The notes under the pieces are model-generated. The model saw only the letters and a list, made by a program, of their open reading frames with translations. It was not told the DNA's origin and searched no databases. A program made the position numbers and the translations under genes. Of a stretch of DNA of 64,000 nucleotides, positions 52,595-61,523 are shown piece after piece. Each line of letters opens with the position of its first letter. The stretch's first letter is position 1. The DNA is from CALXVA01 sp944392465 (GTDB taxonomy: Bacteria > Bacillota > Clostridia > TANB77 > CAG-508), in the NCBI GenBank assembly GCA_963931155.1, contig OZ006978.1:1240001-1304000 (forward strand), written 5' to 3'.

Positions 52595-53434
52595 ATGTCA
52601 ATTATAACATTTAAGAGTGATGAACAAAAGGAAACAGGTCAAACACTATCGTTAGTTGCAACAGCAACGCAGATGGCTATTGAACACAACTATAAAATTT
52701 TAATTATATCTACAAGTTTTCGAGACAAGACATTGGAAAGTTGCTTTTGGGAATTAGACAAAGAAAAGAAACCAATATTTTCAAGTAATAAAATGACAAC
52801 TGTTGGAATTGATTCTGGAGTAGAAGGATTAATTAGAGGGCTAGTAAGTAGTAAAACAAATCCAGCAATGGTAAAAGACTATTCTAAAACAGTTTTAAGA
52901 GAAAGACTAGATGTACTTGTTTCTCCTAATGCTGAAACATACCAAGATTATGAAAAAATAGCAAGCAATTATCCTGAAATCATAAAAACAGCTAATAGAT
53001 ATTATGATATGATTTTCGTAGATTTAAACAGAAGAATGGATAGAGATCAAGCAAAAAGTATTTTAGATATATCTGATGTTGTAATTGTGAATATGACTCA
53101 AAGACTTAGAAATATAGACGAGATAATGACATTAAGAAAAGAAGATGATTTTTACAAACAAAGAAATGTTATGCTTTTAATAGGAAGATATGATTCACAT
53201 TCAAAGTATAATGTGAAAAATGTTACAAGGTATATGAAAGAAAAGAAAAATGTTCTTGCAATTCCATATAATACATTATATTTTGAAGCTTGTTCAGAGG
53301 GAAAAGCAGTTGACTTCTTTTTAAGATTAAAGAGATTAGATTCGACTGACAGAAATTCTATATTTTTAAAGGGAGCAGATGAAGTAGTTAAAGCTATAAT
53401 ATCTAAGTTACAAGAATTACAAGCAAAATTATAA
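52595..53434 (+). CDS. ParA/MinD/CpaE-like ATPase family protein, pilus locus
   Basis: The 279-residue protein shows the deviant P-loop-like start SIITFKSDEQKETGQTLSLVATATQMA, a switch-like MIFVDLNRRMDRDQ and VVIVNMTQRLRNIDEI, as in CpaE/TadZ proteins that localise Tad machines. The canonical GKGGVGKT is altered to KETGQT, so ATP binding is uncertain. AAAAAGGAG precedes the ATG; cpaF follows after 26 bases. Confidence 0.7.
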   Translation: MSIITFKSDEQKETGQTLSLVATATQMAIEHNYKILIISTSFRDKTLESCFWELDKEKKPIFSSNKMTTVGIDSGVEGLIRGLVSSKTNPAMVKDYSKTVLRERLDVLVSPNAETYQDYEKIASNYPEIIKTANRYYDMIFVDLNRRMDRDQAKSILDISDVVIVNMTQRLRNIDEIMTLRKEDDFYKQRNVMLLIGRYDSHSKYNVKNVTRYMKEKKNVLAIPYNTLYFEACSEGKAVDFFLRLKRLDSTDRNSIFLKGADEVVKAIISKLQELQAKL

Positions 53435-53460
53435 TTCCTTGGGAAGGGAGAAAATAAAGC

Positions 53461-55445
53461 ATGTTAAACATATTATTAATAGTAATAGTTATATTCATAG
53501 CATTTGCATTACTATTGCATTTTATTAAAAAAAGAAAGAGTCAAGAAGTAGAAAATATTTTAGAAGTTGATGATAAAACATATACACTAGAGAAAATGAT
53601 AGAATTCGTAAAAAAGAGACTTGATGAAACAACTAAAATAAACTTATATGATATTGGTCTTTCTGAAGAGGAACTAAAAAGAAGAAAAAATAAAAAATAT
53701 GAATTAAAGAAAGCTTTAAAAGGTTGTACATATGGTGATGTTAATGATAAAAAATATGTTAAAGAATTAATATATGATTTATTATATAAAGAATATGGCG
53801 TAGATGAAACAAATGTATCTAAAGCAATTCCATTTGATATACCATCACTTTTAACTGCACAAGATAAATTTGAAATAATCCTATATATGTATAAAAAGGA
53901 TTTTGGCTATGAAGCTTTAACAGAAATTATAAAAAAATATGATTTAGCAAGATTAAAATATGTAGATGGTGAATCAAAGCCAGCATATGTAATAACTGAA
54001 GATGAGATAAATGAGATATACGAAAAAGAAAACTTTGTTTTAGCGCTTGAAGATAAAATTAATGTTGTAGTACAAAGAATTTATCAAAAATACAAAGGCT
54101 ATAGTAGTATAGATGAAATAAGAGATATGAATATAGATGGTATTTCAGGAGGTGTGTCTGGTTTACCAGAATCATTCTTAAGCCAAGTTGCACAAACTGA
54201 TAGTGACTATTTATCTCAAATAGCAGAACATAAAGTTCCACGTGCTTGTGATAGTATTTGGATTATGTTTGCTGGTAAATCTATAAGACTTGCTTTCTTA
54301 TCATTTGGTACAGAAGCAGAACTAAAAAGAGTATGTCAAAATATATATAAATATAATAACCCAGGTCAGTTATCTGATACAAATGGTTATAAAATTAATG
54401 AAATGAAAGATGGTTCTCGTGTTGTTGTTGTTAGACCAAGTATGTCAGAAACATGGGCTTTCTTCGTAAGAAAGTTTGACGTAAAGCGTGCGGCTCTAGA
54501 ACAAATAGTACGTGGACCAGGAAAAGACGAAGCAATCGATTTACTAAAATTCTTAGTAAAAGGTGCAAGAATTATATCGCTAACTGGTGAACAAGGATGC
54601 CGGAAAGACAACAATGCTTATGGCTATGATTGAAAATATATATGAAACAATGAACCTTCGTATTACTGAAACTGCATTCGAGCTTCACTTAAGAAAAATA
54701 TATCCAACAAGAAATATACTTTCAATGAGAGAAACAGAAACAGTTTCTGGACAAGACTGTTTGGACGTTCAGAAAAAGACGGATGGTTCTGTTAATATAA
54801 TCCGGAGAGGTTGCAACAGACCCCGTAGCATCTTGGATGATTCAATCTGCACAGGTTGCATCTAAATTCACATTATTTACTCACCATGCTAAAACATTTC
54901 CAGACTTAGTAACAGCACTTCGTAACTCAATGTTAAGGGCTGGAGTGTTTAGAAATGAAAAAACAGCAGAAGAGCAAGTTGTACAAGTTTTAAACTTTGA
55001 TATTCACTTAGTAAAAGACTTTAGAGGAAGAAGATACATAGAAAGAGTTACAGAATGTATACCTGTAGAAGATAAAAATGAGTATACCTTCGATTATAGA
55101 AAACAAAAATCACTAGAAGGAAAACTAGATAAATTCATGGATAATGCAACAATGTATTTTACAAAAAGTACAAACAAAGAGTTATATAAATATGTAAACA
55201 TACTAGAATATCATGACGGTGCATATGTTCTTACAAATCCACTTTCAGAGAAAAATATTATTGAAATGAGAAACAACATGGATGATAGTGATGTTGTCGA
55301 ATTCGATAAATTCTTGAAAAAGAATTGGGGAATAAAAATGAAATCATATGCAGAAATATATGATGAAAACGAAGTAATTGCTGAAGATATAGAGGATTTA
55401 AAAAGAATGGATTCAGAAAAAGCAACTGGAAAAAAGAAAGAATAA
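53461..55445 (+). CDS. cpaF: CpaF/TadA-like secretion ATPase, read through two +1 frameshifts at CGG
   Basis: The protein begins with one membrane segment (residues 2-20), uncommon for CpaF, then the N-terminal helical domain and core. The zero frame breaks at CGG 54601-54603; skipping C54601 gives Walker A GEQGCGKTTMLMAMIE. It breaks again at CGG 54803-54805; skipping C54803 gives NIIGEVATDPVASWMIQ, the conserved GEV box, followed by FTHHAKTF and the C-terminus to 55445. The total is about 660 residues. CpaF powers pilus or type II-like secretion. All motifs are intact if both shifts occur; without them no active ATPase is made. AAGGGAG precedes the ATG. Confidence 0.85.
54598..54604 (+). 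other. Candidate +1 frameshift site, TGC-C-GGA in cpaF Walker A
   Basis: Zero frame TGC CGG AAA runs to a TGA ten codons on. Skipping C54601 gives TGC GGA AAG ACA ACA, the second Gly, Lys and Thr of GxxGxGKT. The shift thus restores the ATP-binding loop itself. Confidence 0.6.
54800..54806 (+). other. Candidate +1 frameshift site, ATC-C-GGA in cpaF GEV box
   Basis: Zero frame ATC CGG AGA runs to a TAA about 20 codons on. Skipping C54803 gives ATC GGA GAG GTT, the Gly-Glu-Val box next to Walker B. It lies 201 bases after the first cpaF site. Confidence 0.6.
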
Positions 55446-55467
55446 CAAGGAGGTGCAGCTTTAATCA

Positions 55468-57555
55468 ATGACAAATGATCAAATAATGTATTTATTAATT
55501 GGTGTAGTAGCACTTTTTGTTATAGTATTAATTACATATTTAGTTATAAGAAAGAAAATGCAGTCATCAGGTTATAGAGAAATACAACAATTAAGAGAAG
55601 GAACAAGAGAGAAAAACTTTTCAATGGAAGTGTTATATCAAAAATTATATGTAAGATATACAAAGCTTCCATTTGTAAAAAGATATATTTTAAAAATAAG
55701 AAGAAGACTTGAAATTATAAACATTGATGACGAATACTTAACTAGAAGACAAGCAGCAGAAATTTTAACAAGAGCAATAGCAATAATAATACCGCTAACA
55801 ATAGTAATTATTTGGTTAACACATGAAAACTATTTATTAATGTCATTCCTATTAATTTTTGAAATATTTATGGCTGATACATTAATAAATGGTATGGTTG
55901 ATAAAATAGATAATAAATTACTAAAAGAGCAAATAAATTTCTTTTCAGAAATAAGACATGCTTATCATGAATACAACATGGTTGAAGAAGCAATTTATCA
56001 AGTTGCACAAGATGATGAAAATATCGAAATGTCAAGACAGGCAGAAAAAATATATGATGTATTAATTTCAGATGATCCTGAAGGAGAACTTGAAAAATAC
56101 TACGATATAGCACCAAATCCATACTTAAAAGAATTTGCAGGTGTATCTTATTTAACAAAAGAATTTGGTGATAGAAAAGTAAATGGAGCATCTTTATACT
56201 TAAAAAACTTAAACAATATTACTCAAGAGATGCAACTAGAAATATTAAAAAGAGATAAACTTGATTATGTATTTCAAAGTTTATCACTTATCTCAATAGT
56301 TCCAATTTTATTCATGGAACCATTAAAAAATTGGGCAGTATCGCAATTTAGTTTTACAGCATCTTTCTATGAAGGAAAAGGCGGAATGATTGTTCAAATA
56401 TTAATACTTGTTTTAACAATCATATGTTATTTTTTGACAAGAAAATTAAAAGATAATGGTTCAGTTAATTTAAGTGCAAAAGACACAGAAAATCCTTGGC
56501 AAGCTAAATTATACAGAAACCCAATTATTAAAAAATTTGTAGATTTATTCATTCCAAAACCAGGAACAAAAGAGTACAGAAATCTACAAAAAGACATGAA
56601 AGATGCAGCATCCAAAGATAAAATGGAATGGATATATATAAACAGATTATTACTGGGTATTGTTACTTTTATAGCAACTATTATCATAGTAATGCAATTA
56701 CATGCTCTGGTGATAAGAAATGTATATACTGATCCAACTGCAAATTTTGATATAATTGGTCAAATGTCAGAAAAAGATGTTGCCAGTGCTATGGAAATAA
56801 CAAATTCAGATAACAAATATATAGAACACTTTAAAGCAGACCCAGAGGTTACAACAGATGATATAGCAGCAGAAATGGAAAAAGGTAGAATAGATGATTT
56901 TTATGAGAATGCAGATGATGACGAGATTCAAGTAGCTGCTGAAAGAGTATTAGATAAAATTAAACTTGTAAATAGTGAAAATATGCAATGGTTTGAATTA
57001 ATTATTGCAATGGTATTAGCAGTAGTAGCGTATAATATGCCAATTTGGATGTTAAAATTCCAAGCTAAGATGAGACAACTTGAAATGGAAGATGAAGTAA
57101 TGCAATTCCAAACAATCATATTAATGCTTATGAAAATCGAAAGAGTAAATGTTGAAATTATACTAGAATGGTTAGAGAGATATGCGAATATCTTTAAAGA
57201 ACCAATTAGCAAATGTGTTAACAACTATGAGAGTGGACCTTGGGAAGCACTAGAACAATTAAAAGAAGATGTATCATTCCAACAATTTATAAGAATAGTT
57301 GAAAGTTTACAAGCGGCAGTTGAAAAAATACCAATTGCAGATGCGTTTGATGAATTAGATACTGAAAGAGATTACTATCAAGCAAAGAGAAAAGAATCAA
57401 ATGAAAGATTAATTTCAAGAAAAGGAATGATAGGTAGAGCTATTGGTTTTGCACCAATGATTGTAATTTTCGTAGGTTACTTAATTATACCTCTAGTATT
57501 TATAGGATTAACAAGTATGTCTACATCAATGGCTGGTATGCAAAGTAATTATTAA
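55468..57555 (+). CDS. Double T2SSF (TadB/TadC-like) membrane platform protein
   Basis: The 695-residue protein has about eight hydrophobic segments in two blocks (residues 5-27, 90-135, 265-325; 390-415, 505-530, 655-685). Each block ends with a T2SSF-like cytoplasmic helical part (KEQINFFSEIRHAYHEYNMVEEAI; MQFQTIILMLMKIERVNVEIILEWLERY). In ordinary Tad loci these are two genes, tadB and tadC; here they appear fused. It would form the inner-membrane platform driven by the CpaF ATPase just upstream. AAGGAGGTG lies 13 bases before the ATG. Confidence 0.78.
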   Translation: MTNDQIMYLLIGVVALFVIVLITYLVIRKKMQSSGYREIQQLREGTREKNFSMEVLYQKLYVRYTKLPFVKRYILKIRRRLEIINIDDEYLTRRQAAEILTRAIAIIIPLTIVIIWLTHENYLLMSFLLIFEIFMADTLINGMVDKIDNKLLKEQINFFSEIRHAYHEYNMVEEAIYQVAQDDENIEMSRQAEKIYDVLISDDPEGELEKYYDIAPNPYLKEFAGVSYLTKEFGDRKVNGASLYLKNLNNITQEMQLEILKRDKLDYVFQSLSLISIVPILFMEPLKNWAVSQFSFTASFYEGKGGMIVQILILVLTIICYFLTRKLKDNGSVNLSAKDTENPWQAKLYRNPIIKKFVDLFIPKPGTKEYRNLQKDMKDAASKDKMEWIYINRLLLGIVTFIATIIIVMQLHALVIRNVYTDPTANFDIIGQMSEKDVASAMEITNSDNKYIEHFKADPEVTTDDIAAEMEKGRIDDFYENADDDEIQVAAERVLDKIKLVNSENMQWFELIIAMVLAVVAYNMPIWMLKFQAKMRQLEMEDEVMQFQTIILMLMKIERVNVEIILEWLERYANIFKEPISKCVNNYESGPWEALEQLKEDVSFQQFIRIVESLQAAVEKIPIADAFDELDTERDYYQAKRKESNERLISRKGMIGRAIGFAPMIVIFVGYLIIPLVFIGLTSMSTSMAGMQSNY

Positions 57556-57575
57556 TAAATAGAAAGGATTAACAT

Positions 57576-58304
57576 ATGGAAAATGCATCAAAAGCATTAA
57601 TCATGGCAGGGTCTATACTAATTTCCTTACTTGTTATATCTCTAATAGTTGTTGGATATACTCAATTATCGGATTATCAACAACAACTAGATGATACACA
57701 GCAAGTAACAACAGATACTGAATTTATGCATCAAATAGAACAATTTAATAGAACTTTATATGGAAGTGAATTATTATCTCTAATAAATTTTGTAGAAGAC
57801 TATAATTCACGAGAAGCAGGAGATGGATATGCACCAATAGAACTAAACGTAAAGATTACTCGTAGTATAGATGGTGGCTCAGAATATAATTTTTTTGAAG
57901 CAGGAGATTATAAACTAGACGCTTTATATAATCTTGTGAAAGGACCAAGTGGTATACAAAGTCAAATAGAAGAACTTGAACAACCAGAAAAAAAGTATAA
58001 TAATAAAAGTGTAAAATACTATTGGAAAAAAACATATAGAGAAATAGCTAGTGAATTTGATTTAAACATTCCATCAAACACACCAAGCTATGACTTAGAA
58101 GCGAAACTATTAGAATCAGCTAGTGAAAATGGTGAATTATCAACTATTCAAGACCTTTTAGAAGATATAAAAAAATATGATTTATTAAATTCTATATTTA
58201 TTCAATTTAGAGAAGGAAAAAGGTTTAAGCCTGCAGATGATGATGGATTTGTATATGATAATCAGAATGGTAGAGTTACAGAAATTAATTTTGTAGAGAT
58301 ATAA
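57576..58304 (+). CDS. Pilin-like protein, MENASKAL family (1)
   Basis: The 242-residue protein starts MENASKALIMAGSILISLLVISLIVVGYTQLSDYQQQ: a seven-residue polar head, then a membrane/pilin helix, with no cleavable leader of the type IV or Flp kind. The rest is soluble and acidic (IELNVKITRSIDGGSEYNFF). The first nine residues are shared with two other genes downstream. AGAAAGGATT precedes the ATG. Probably a minor pilin or pseudopilin of this locus. Confidence 0.7.
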   Translation: MENASKALIMAGSILISLLVISLIVVGYTQLSDYQQQLDDTQQVTTDTEFMHQIEQFNRTLYGSELLSLINFVEDYNSREAGDGYAPIELNVKITRSIDGGSEYNFFEAGDYKLDALYNLVKGPSGIQSQIEELEQPEKKYNNKSVKYYWKKTYREIASEFDLNIPSNTPSYDLEAKLLESASENGELSTIQDLLEDIKKYDLLNSIFIQFREGKRFKPADDDGFVYDNQNGRVTEINFVEI

Positions 58305-58322
58305 TAATTTAGGAGGAAAGGA

Positions 58323-58871
58323 ATGGAGAATGCATCAAAAGCACTAATAATGATTGCAGAAGTATTAGTTGGCATTATGATAGTTTCCATTGGAGTATAT
58401 TTGTTTAGCGAAATGGGAAAATACAGTGCAAATACAACAAAACAAATTGAAGATACACAAATAGCACAATTTAATGAGCAATTTCTTCAGTATACAGGAA
58501 TGACAACATTATATGATGATGCAGGAATGCCATATCAAGGACCAGTACCATGTACAATACATGATATAGTAGGGTTAGCAAATTTAGCAAAACAAACTAA
58601 TATAGATAATGGATTTGTTGACCTTGAAGATCCGCCAGAAACTTCTACTTCAGATAATAATGCATATATACAAATAACATTAAAATCAAGTGTAACAGGA
58701 AAAGAAGAACATTTAGAAACTTTAACAGAAGATGAGTTAATTGACTTAATTAAAGCAAATGATACACTAATTACAGCTGGAACAGCTGATATTAGATATT
58801 TTCAATGTGATGATTACCATATAGCACAAAATGCTAAAACAGTAAATTATATGTCTTTTACTGATATGTAA
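58323..58871 (+). CDS. Pilin-like protein, MENASKAL family (2)
   Basis: The 182-residue protein starts MENASKALIMIAEVLVGIMIVSIGVYLFSEMGKYSANTTKQI, the same head and a membrane helix, followed by a polar domain with FNEQFLQYTG, and TCTIHDIVGLANLAKQ. The order head-helix-FN.QF..Y.G is shared with the first family member (FNRTLYGSE) and the next. AGGAGGAAAGG precedes the ATG, 19 bases after the previous stop. Confidence 0.7.
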   Translation: MENASKALIMIAEVLVGIMIVSIGVYLFSEMGKYSANTTKQIEDTQIAQFNEQFLQYTGMTTLYDDAGMPYQGPVPCTIHDIVGLANLAKQTNIDNGFVDLEDPPETSTSDNNAYIQITLKSSVTGKEEHLETLTEDELIDLIKANDTLITAGTADIRYFQCDDYHIAQNAKTVNYMSFTDM

Positions 58872-58943
58872 AGTAAAAAAAATGTAAATTTTAAAAAAAT
58901 TACTTGCATATAAAGGATTTTAATAATATAATGAGTGATGAAT

Positions 58944-59387
58944 ATGAAAAATAAAATATTAATATTACTTGCTGTTTTTATGATTATAATTGCTATTGTT
59001 ACTTATGGTATTTATAATTATAGAAAACAATATGCAGAAGCACAAAAAATAAATAACACATATAAAACCTATGAAAATATACAAATACTTGGTTCGGAAC
59101 TTATTAGCATAATAAATAAAACTATAGATTTTAACGAAAAAGAAGGAATAGAAAAAAATCAAGATGGTTTGTATATAGAAAATGATAAAAATTCTATAAA
59201 AATATATATTGAATTTTTATATGATGAAGATGAAATAAGAACTATTGAAATGGAGAAAATAGAAAATAATGGTATTGATCAATTTATAAATGTATATAGT
59301 ACAGCTAGTTTTAAATGTACAAAAATAACATACCATGAAAAAACAAATAATGTAAAAAGTTTAACTTTTACAGAAATAAAAAATTAG
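58944..59387 (+). CDS. Small membrane-anchored pilin-like protein
   Basis: The 147-residue protein has a short basic head, a membrane helix (ILILLAVFMIIIAIVTYGIY) and a small soluble domain. It keeps the pilin-like order (YKTYENIQILGSELISIINKTIDFN), matching GSELLSLINFVEDYN of the first MENASKAL protein, but its N-terminus is different. Starts at 58935 (GTG), 58938 or 58944 are possible; GAGTGAT favours 58944. Its codon use is more AT-rich than its neighbours. Confidence 0.6.
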   Translation: MKNKILILLAVFMIIIAIVTYGIYNYRKQYAEAQKINNTYKTYENIQILGSELISIINKTIDFNEKEGIEKNQDGLYIENDKNSIKIYIEFLYDEDEIRTIEMEKIENNGIDQFINVYSTASFKCTKITYHEKTNNVKSLTFTEIKN

Positions 59388-59446
59388 ATATTAATATTAA
59401 ATAACATATAAATGAATTTAATTAAGAAATTAAGGAGGAAATATTT

Positions 59447-59896
59447 ATGGAGAACGCATCTAAAGCACTAATTATAGCAGGTGCAATATTATTAGCAATA
59501 GCTATCATTGGAGTTGGTATGGCAGTATTTAACAATGCATCAGACTCAGTTTCAGGAACAGATATGTCATCAGAGGAGGTTACAGCATATAATTCAGAAT
59601 TTGATTCATACGAAGGAAATGCAGTAAGAGGATCAAGAGTAAAAACATTAATAAATACAGTAAAACAACACAATTTAACAGCAACAGACGATTCAGAAAA
59701 AGTACAAGTTTTAACAGCAGCAGGTGAGACAGAAGTTTCTGTAGATGAAGTTGATGTTGAGGGAGCAGCTTCAACAACAGGTTTACAAGAGACATCAAAT
59801 GCTATACAATCTGGAAGAACATATCAAGTTTCTTTTGGATATGATCCAAGTTCAGGTAAAATCACAACAATTTATGTTGTTCAACAAGGAGCTTAG
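59447..59896 (+). CDS. Pilin-like protein, MENASKAL family (3), candidate major subunit
   Basis: The 149-residue protein is the shortest and simplest of the set: MENASKALIIAGAILLAIAIIGVGMAVFNNASDSV, then AYNSEFDSYEGNAVRGSRVKTLINTVKQHN and a Ser/Thr/Val-rich beta domain. Small size, low charge and a very strong AAGGAGGAAA ribosome binding site make it the best candidate for the main structural subunit. No leader or Cys is present. Confidence 0.68.
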   Translation: MENASKALIIAGAILLAIAIIGVGMAVFNNASDSVSGTDMSSEEVTAYNSEFDSYEGNAVRGSRVKTLINTVKQHNLTATDDSEKVQVLTAAGETEVSVDEVDVEGAASTTGLQETSNAIQSGRTYQVSFGYDPSSGKITTIYVVQQGA

Positions 59897-59942
59897 TGAT
59901 TAATTAAAAATAAAAGCTAATTAAATGTAAAGGAAGAGTTAT

Positions 59943-60677
59943 ATGGAAAATGCTGTAGACGCATTAAAAATAGCATTCGCGGTAATGGTATTTACTATGG
60001 CTTTGTCTTTAGCAATGGTTATGTTTTCACAAGCAAAAGAAACATCAGACATTGTATTAAGAACGTCTGATGTTTCTGAGTATATTGAGTATATAGAAAA
60101 TACAGTAGATATGGGAACAAGTAGAGTTGTAGGACTTGAAACAATTATACCTACTCTCTATAATTATTATAGAGAAAATTATACTGTAATTTTTTTAGAT
60201 AGTACTAATAATTTTATGCCAATATACAAAACACAGACAGACCCAAATCTTTGGAGCGTAGGCTATCATAATAGGTATTTTGGTGGAAAAGACGAAAGAG
60301 TTTGTTCTTTTGATGCTAATGAAGAGCAAAGACGTCGTGAACCATGGACAACATCTGGAACAGGTGGAAATACACAAGACTACTACATGACACAAAATAT
60401 GGACGCATTTTTATCTGGTACAACATTTTTGTCACCAAGTGGAAATGGAGTAGATTATAATTATTCAAGTAGTAGTGTACATGGATGGTCTGGAACGTCA
60501 AGCTTTGTAGAAAGATTTAAAGATACTCAGTTTGATGAATTTCTTGGATGGTATGTGTATAATGATGTATCTGATGATGATACTGGTTCTGGTTCTGGAG
60601 AATATGTTACAGATAATGCATCTACAACAGAAGTAAAACCACAAACCAAAAGAGTAATAATTTATAGAGAAAGATAA
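59943..60677 (+). CDS. Pilin-like protein, variant head MENAVDAL
   Basis: The 244-residue protein starts MENAVDALKIAFAVMVFTMALSLAMVMFSQAKETSD, a diverged form of the shared head and helix, with the YIEYIE..GTSRVVGLETIIPTLYNYY segment matching the conserved order. The C-terminal two thirds are aromatic-, Gly- and Ser-rich (GYHNRYFGGKDERVCSFDANE, GWSGTSSFVERF), suggesting a surface-exposed or tip domain. It lies 46 bases after the candidate major subunit. Confidence 0.65.
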   Translation: MENAVDALKIAFAVMVFTMALSLAMVMFSQAKETSDIVLRTSDVSEYIEYIENTVDMGTSRVVGLETIIPTLYNYYRENYTVIFLDSTNNFMPIYKTQTDPNLWSVGYHNRYFGGKDERVCSFDANEEQRRREPWTTSGTGGNTQDYYMTQNMDAFLSGTTFLSPSGNGVDYNYSSSSVHGWSGTSSFVERFKDTQFDEFLGWYVYNDVSDDDTGSGSGEYVTDNASTTEVKPQTKRVIIYRER

Positions 60678-60749
60678 AATATTTTTTAATTTTATGTAAT
60701 TTCTAATTTTTGTTTGTAAATATGATTACATTTCTTTAAAACCGATTTG

Positions 60750-60778
60750 TTGATTTACAAATAAAAATAATGTATAAT
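60750..60778 (+). promoter_or_regulatory. Probable sigma-A promoter inside the pilus locus
   Basis: TTGATT (60750-60755), 17-base spacer, TATAAT (60773-60778). It lies in the 194-base spacer between the MENAVDAL gene and the next, so the last two pilus genes can be transcribed separately. Confidence 0.65.
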
Positions 60779-60871
60779 ATAGATATATAGTTTATTTATT
60801 CGTTTTTTATTTGATATAAATTTCTTATTAAATAAAAAATAAAACTAAATCTATAAATAGGAGGAAATAAT

Positions 60872-61408
60872 ATGGGAGATAGTTTAATTACCGTAGTCGC
60901 AATATTTTTAGCTGCAATATTAATGTTTATATTTCCTCTAATGTCACTTGCCGAAAGAAATGACGATATATCTCAACTTGCTGTACAAACTGCTACTAGT
61001 GAATTTGTAGAAAATGTAAGAACTACTGGAAAAATGACATTAGAAGATTATGATGCATATTTATCAGAAATTTCTGCAACAGGAAACTCTTTTGATGTTG
61101 AAGTTTTAATTCAACAACTTGATGAAAATCCTGGAGTAAAAACAACTCAAGCAGAAGTAACAAAAATAGGTGAAAATTTATATTACAATATTTATACTAC
61201 ACAAGTGGAACAATTATTAGATGATACAGGTAGAATTAGATTAAAAGAAGGGGATATTATAACTGTAACGGCAAAAAATACAAATAAAACTATATCTCAA
61301 CTTTTAAGAAACTTTTTCTATGCAATTTCAGGAAATGATTCTTATCAAATAGCTGGACAAAGTACAGGTGTAGTAGCAGTAAATGGTAGTACAAGTGGAG
61401 AAGATTAA
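60872..61408 (+). CDS. Membrane-anchored pilus-locus protein
   Basis: The 178-residue protein starts MGDSLITVVAIFLAAILMFIFPLMSLAERND, one membrane helix with a short head, then a soluble domain including QTATSEFVENVRTTGKMTLEDYDAYLSEI, similar in style to TadE/TadF-like and archaeal pilus accessory proteins. AGGAGGAAA precedes the ATG. I cannot name the family with confidence. Confidence 0.6.
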   Translation: MGDSLITVVAIFLAAILMFIFPLMSLAERNDDISQLAVQTATSEFVENVRTTGKMTLEDYDAYLSEISATGNSFDVEVLIQQLDENPGVKTTQAEVTKIGENLYYNIYTTQVEQLLDDTGRIRLKEGDIITVTAKNTNKTISQLLRNFFYAISGNDSYQIAGQSTGVVAVNGSTSGED

Positions 61409-61523
61409 AATAAAAATATATTGTTGGGCAGATAATGCATCTGTCTCTACAATGATACATATGTAGGGGTAGAGTTTTTATTCTATCTCTATTTTTTACT
61501 AAAGGAAGAAAGGTAAATTACAT
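61409..61523. other. Structured spacer before the large pilus-locus protein
   Basis: The spacer holds CAGATAATGCATCTG (about 61429-61443, 5-bp arms) and CTCTAC...GTAGAG (61447-61474), then a weak TAGAG/CTCTA stem ending in six T (about 61491). The last could be a weak terminator or attenuator. Confidence 0.4.

Noticed and set aside
10540..55445. The four frame breaks as ordinary sequencing or assembly errors, or as pseudogenes
   Set aside because: Not fully excluded without reads. But all four are an extra C placed directly before a Gly codon, all create the otherwise unused codon CGG, and each affected gene is intact elsewhere. Random error or decay would give varied bases and places.
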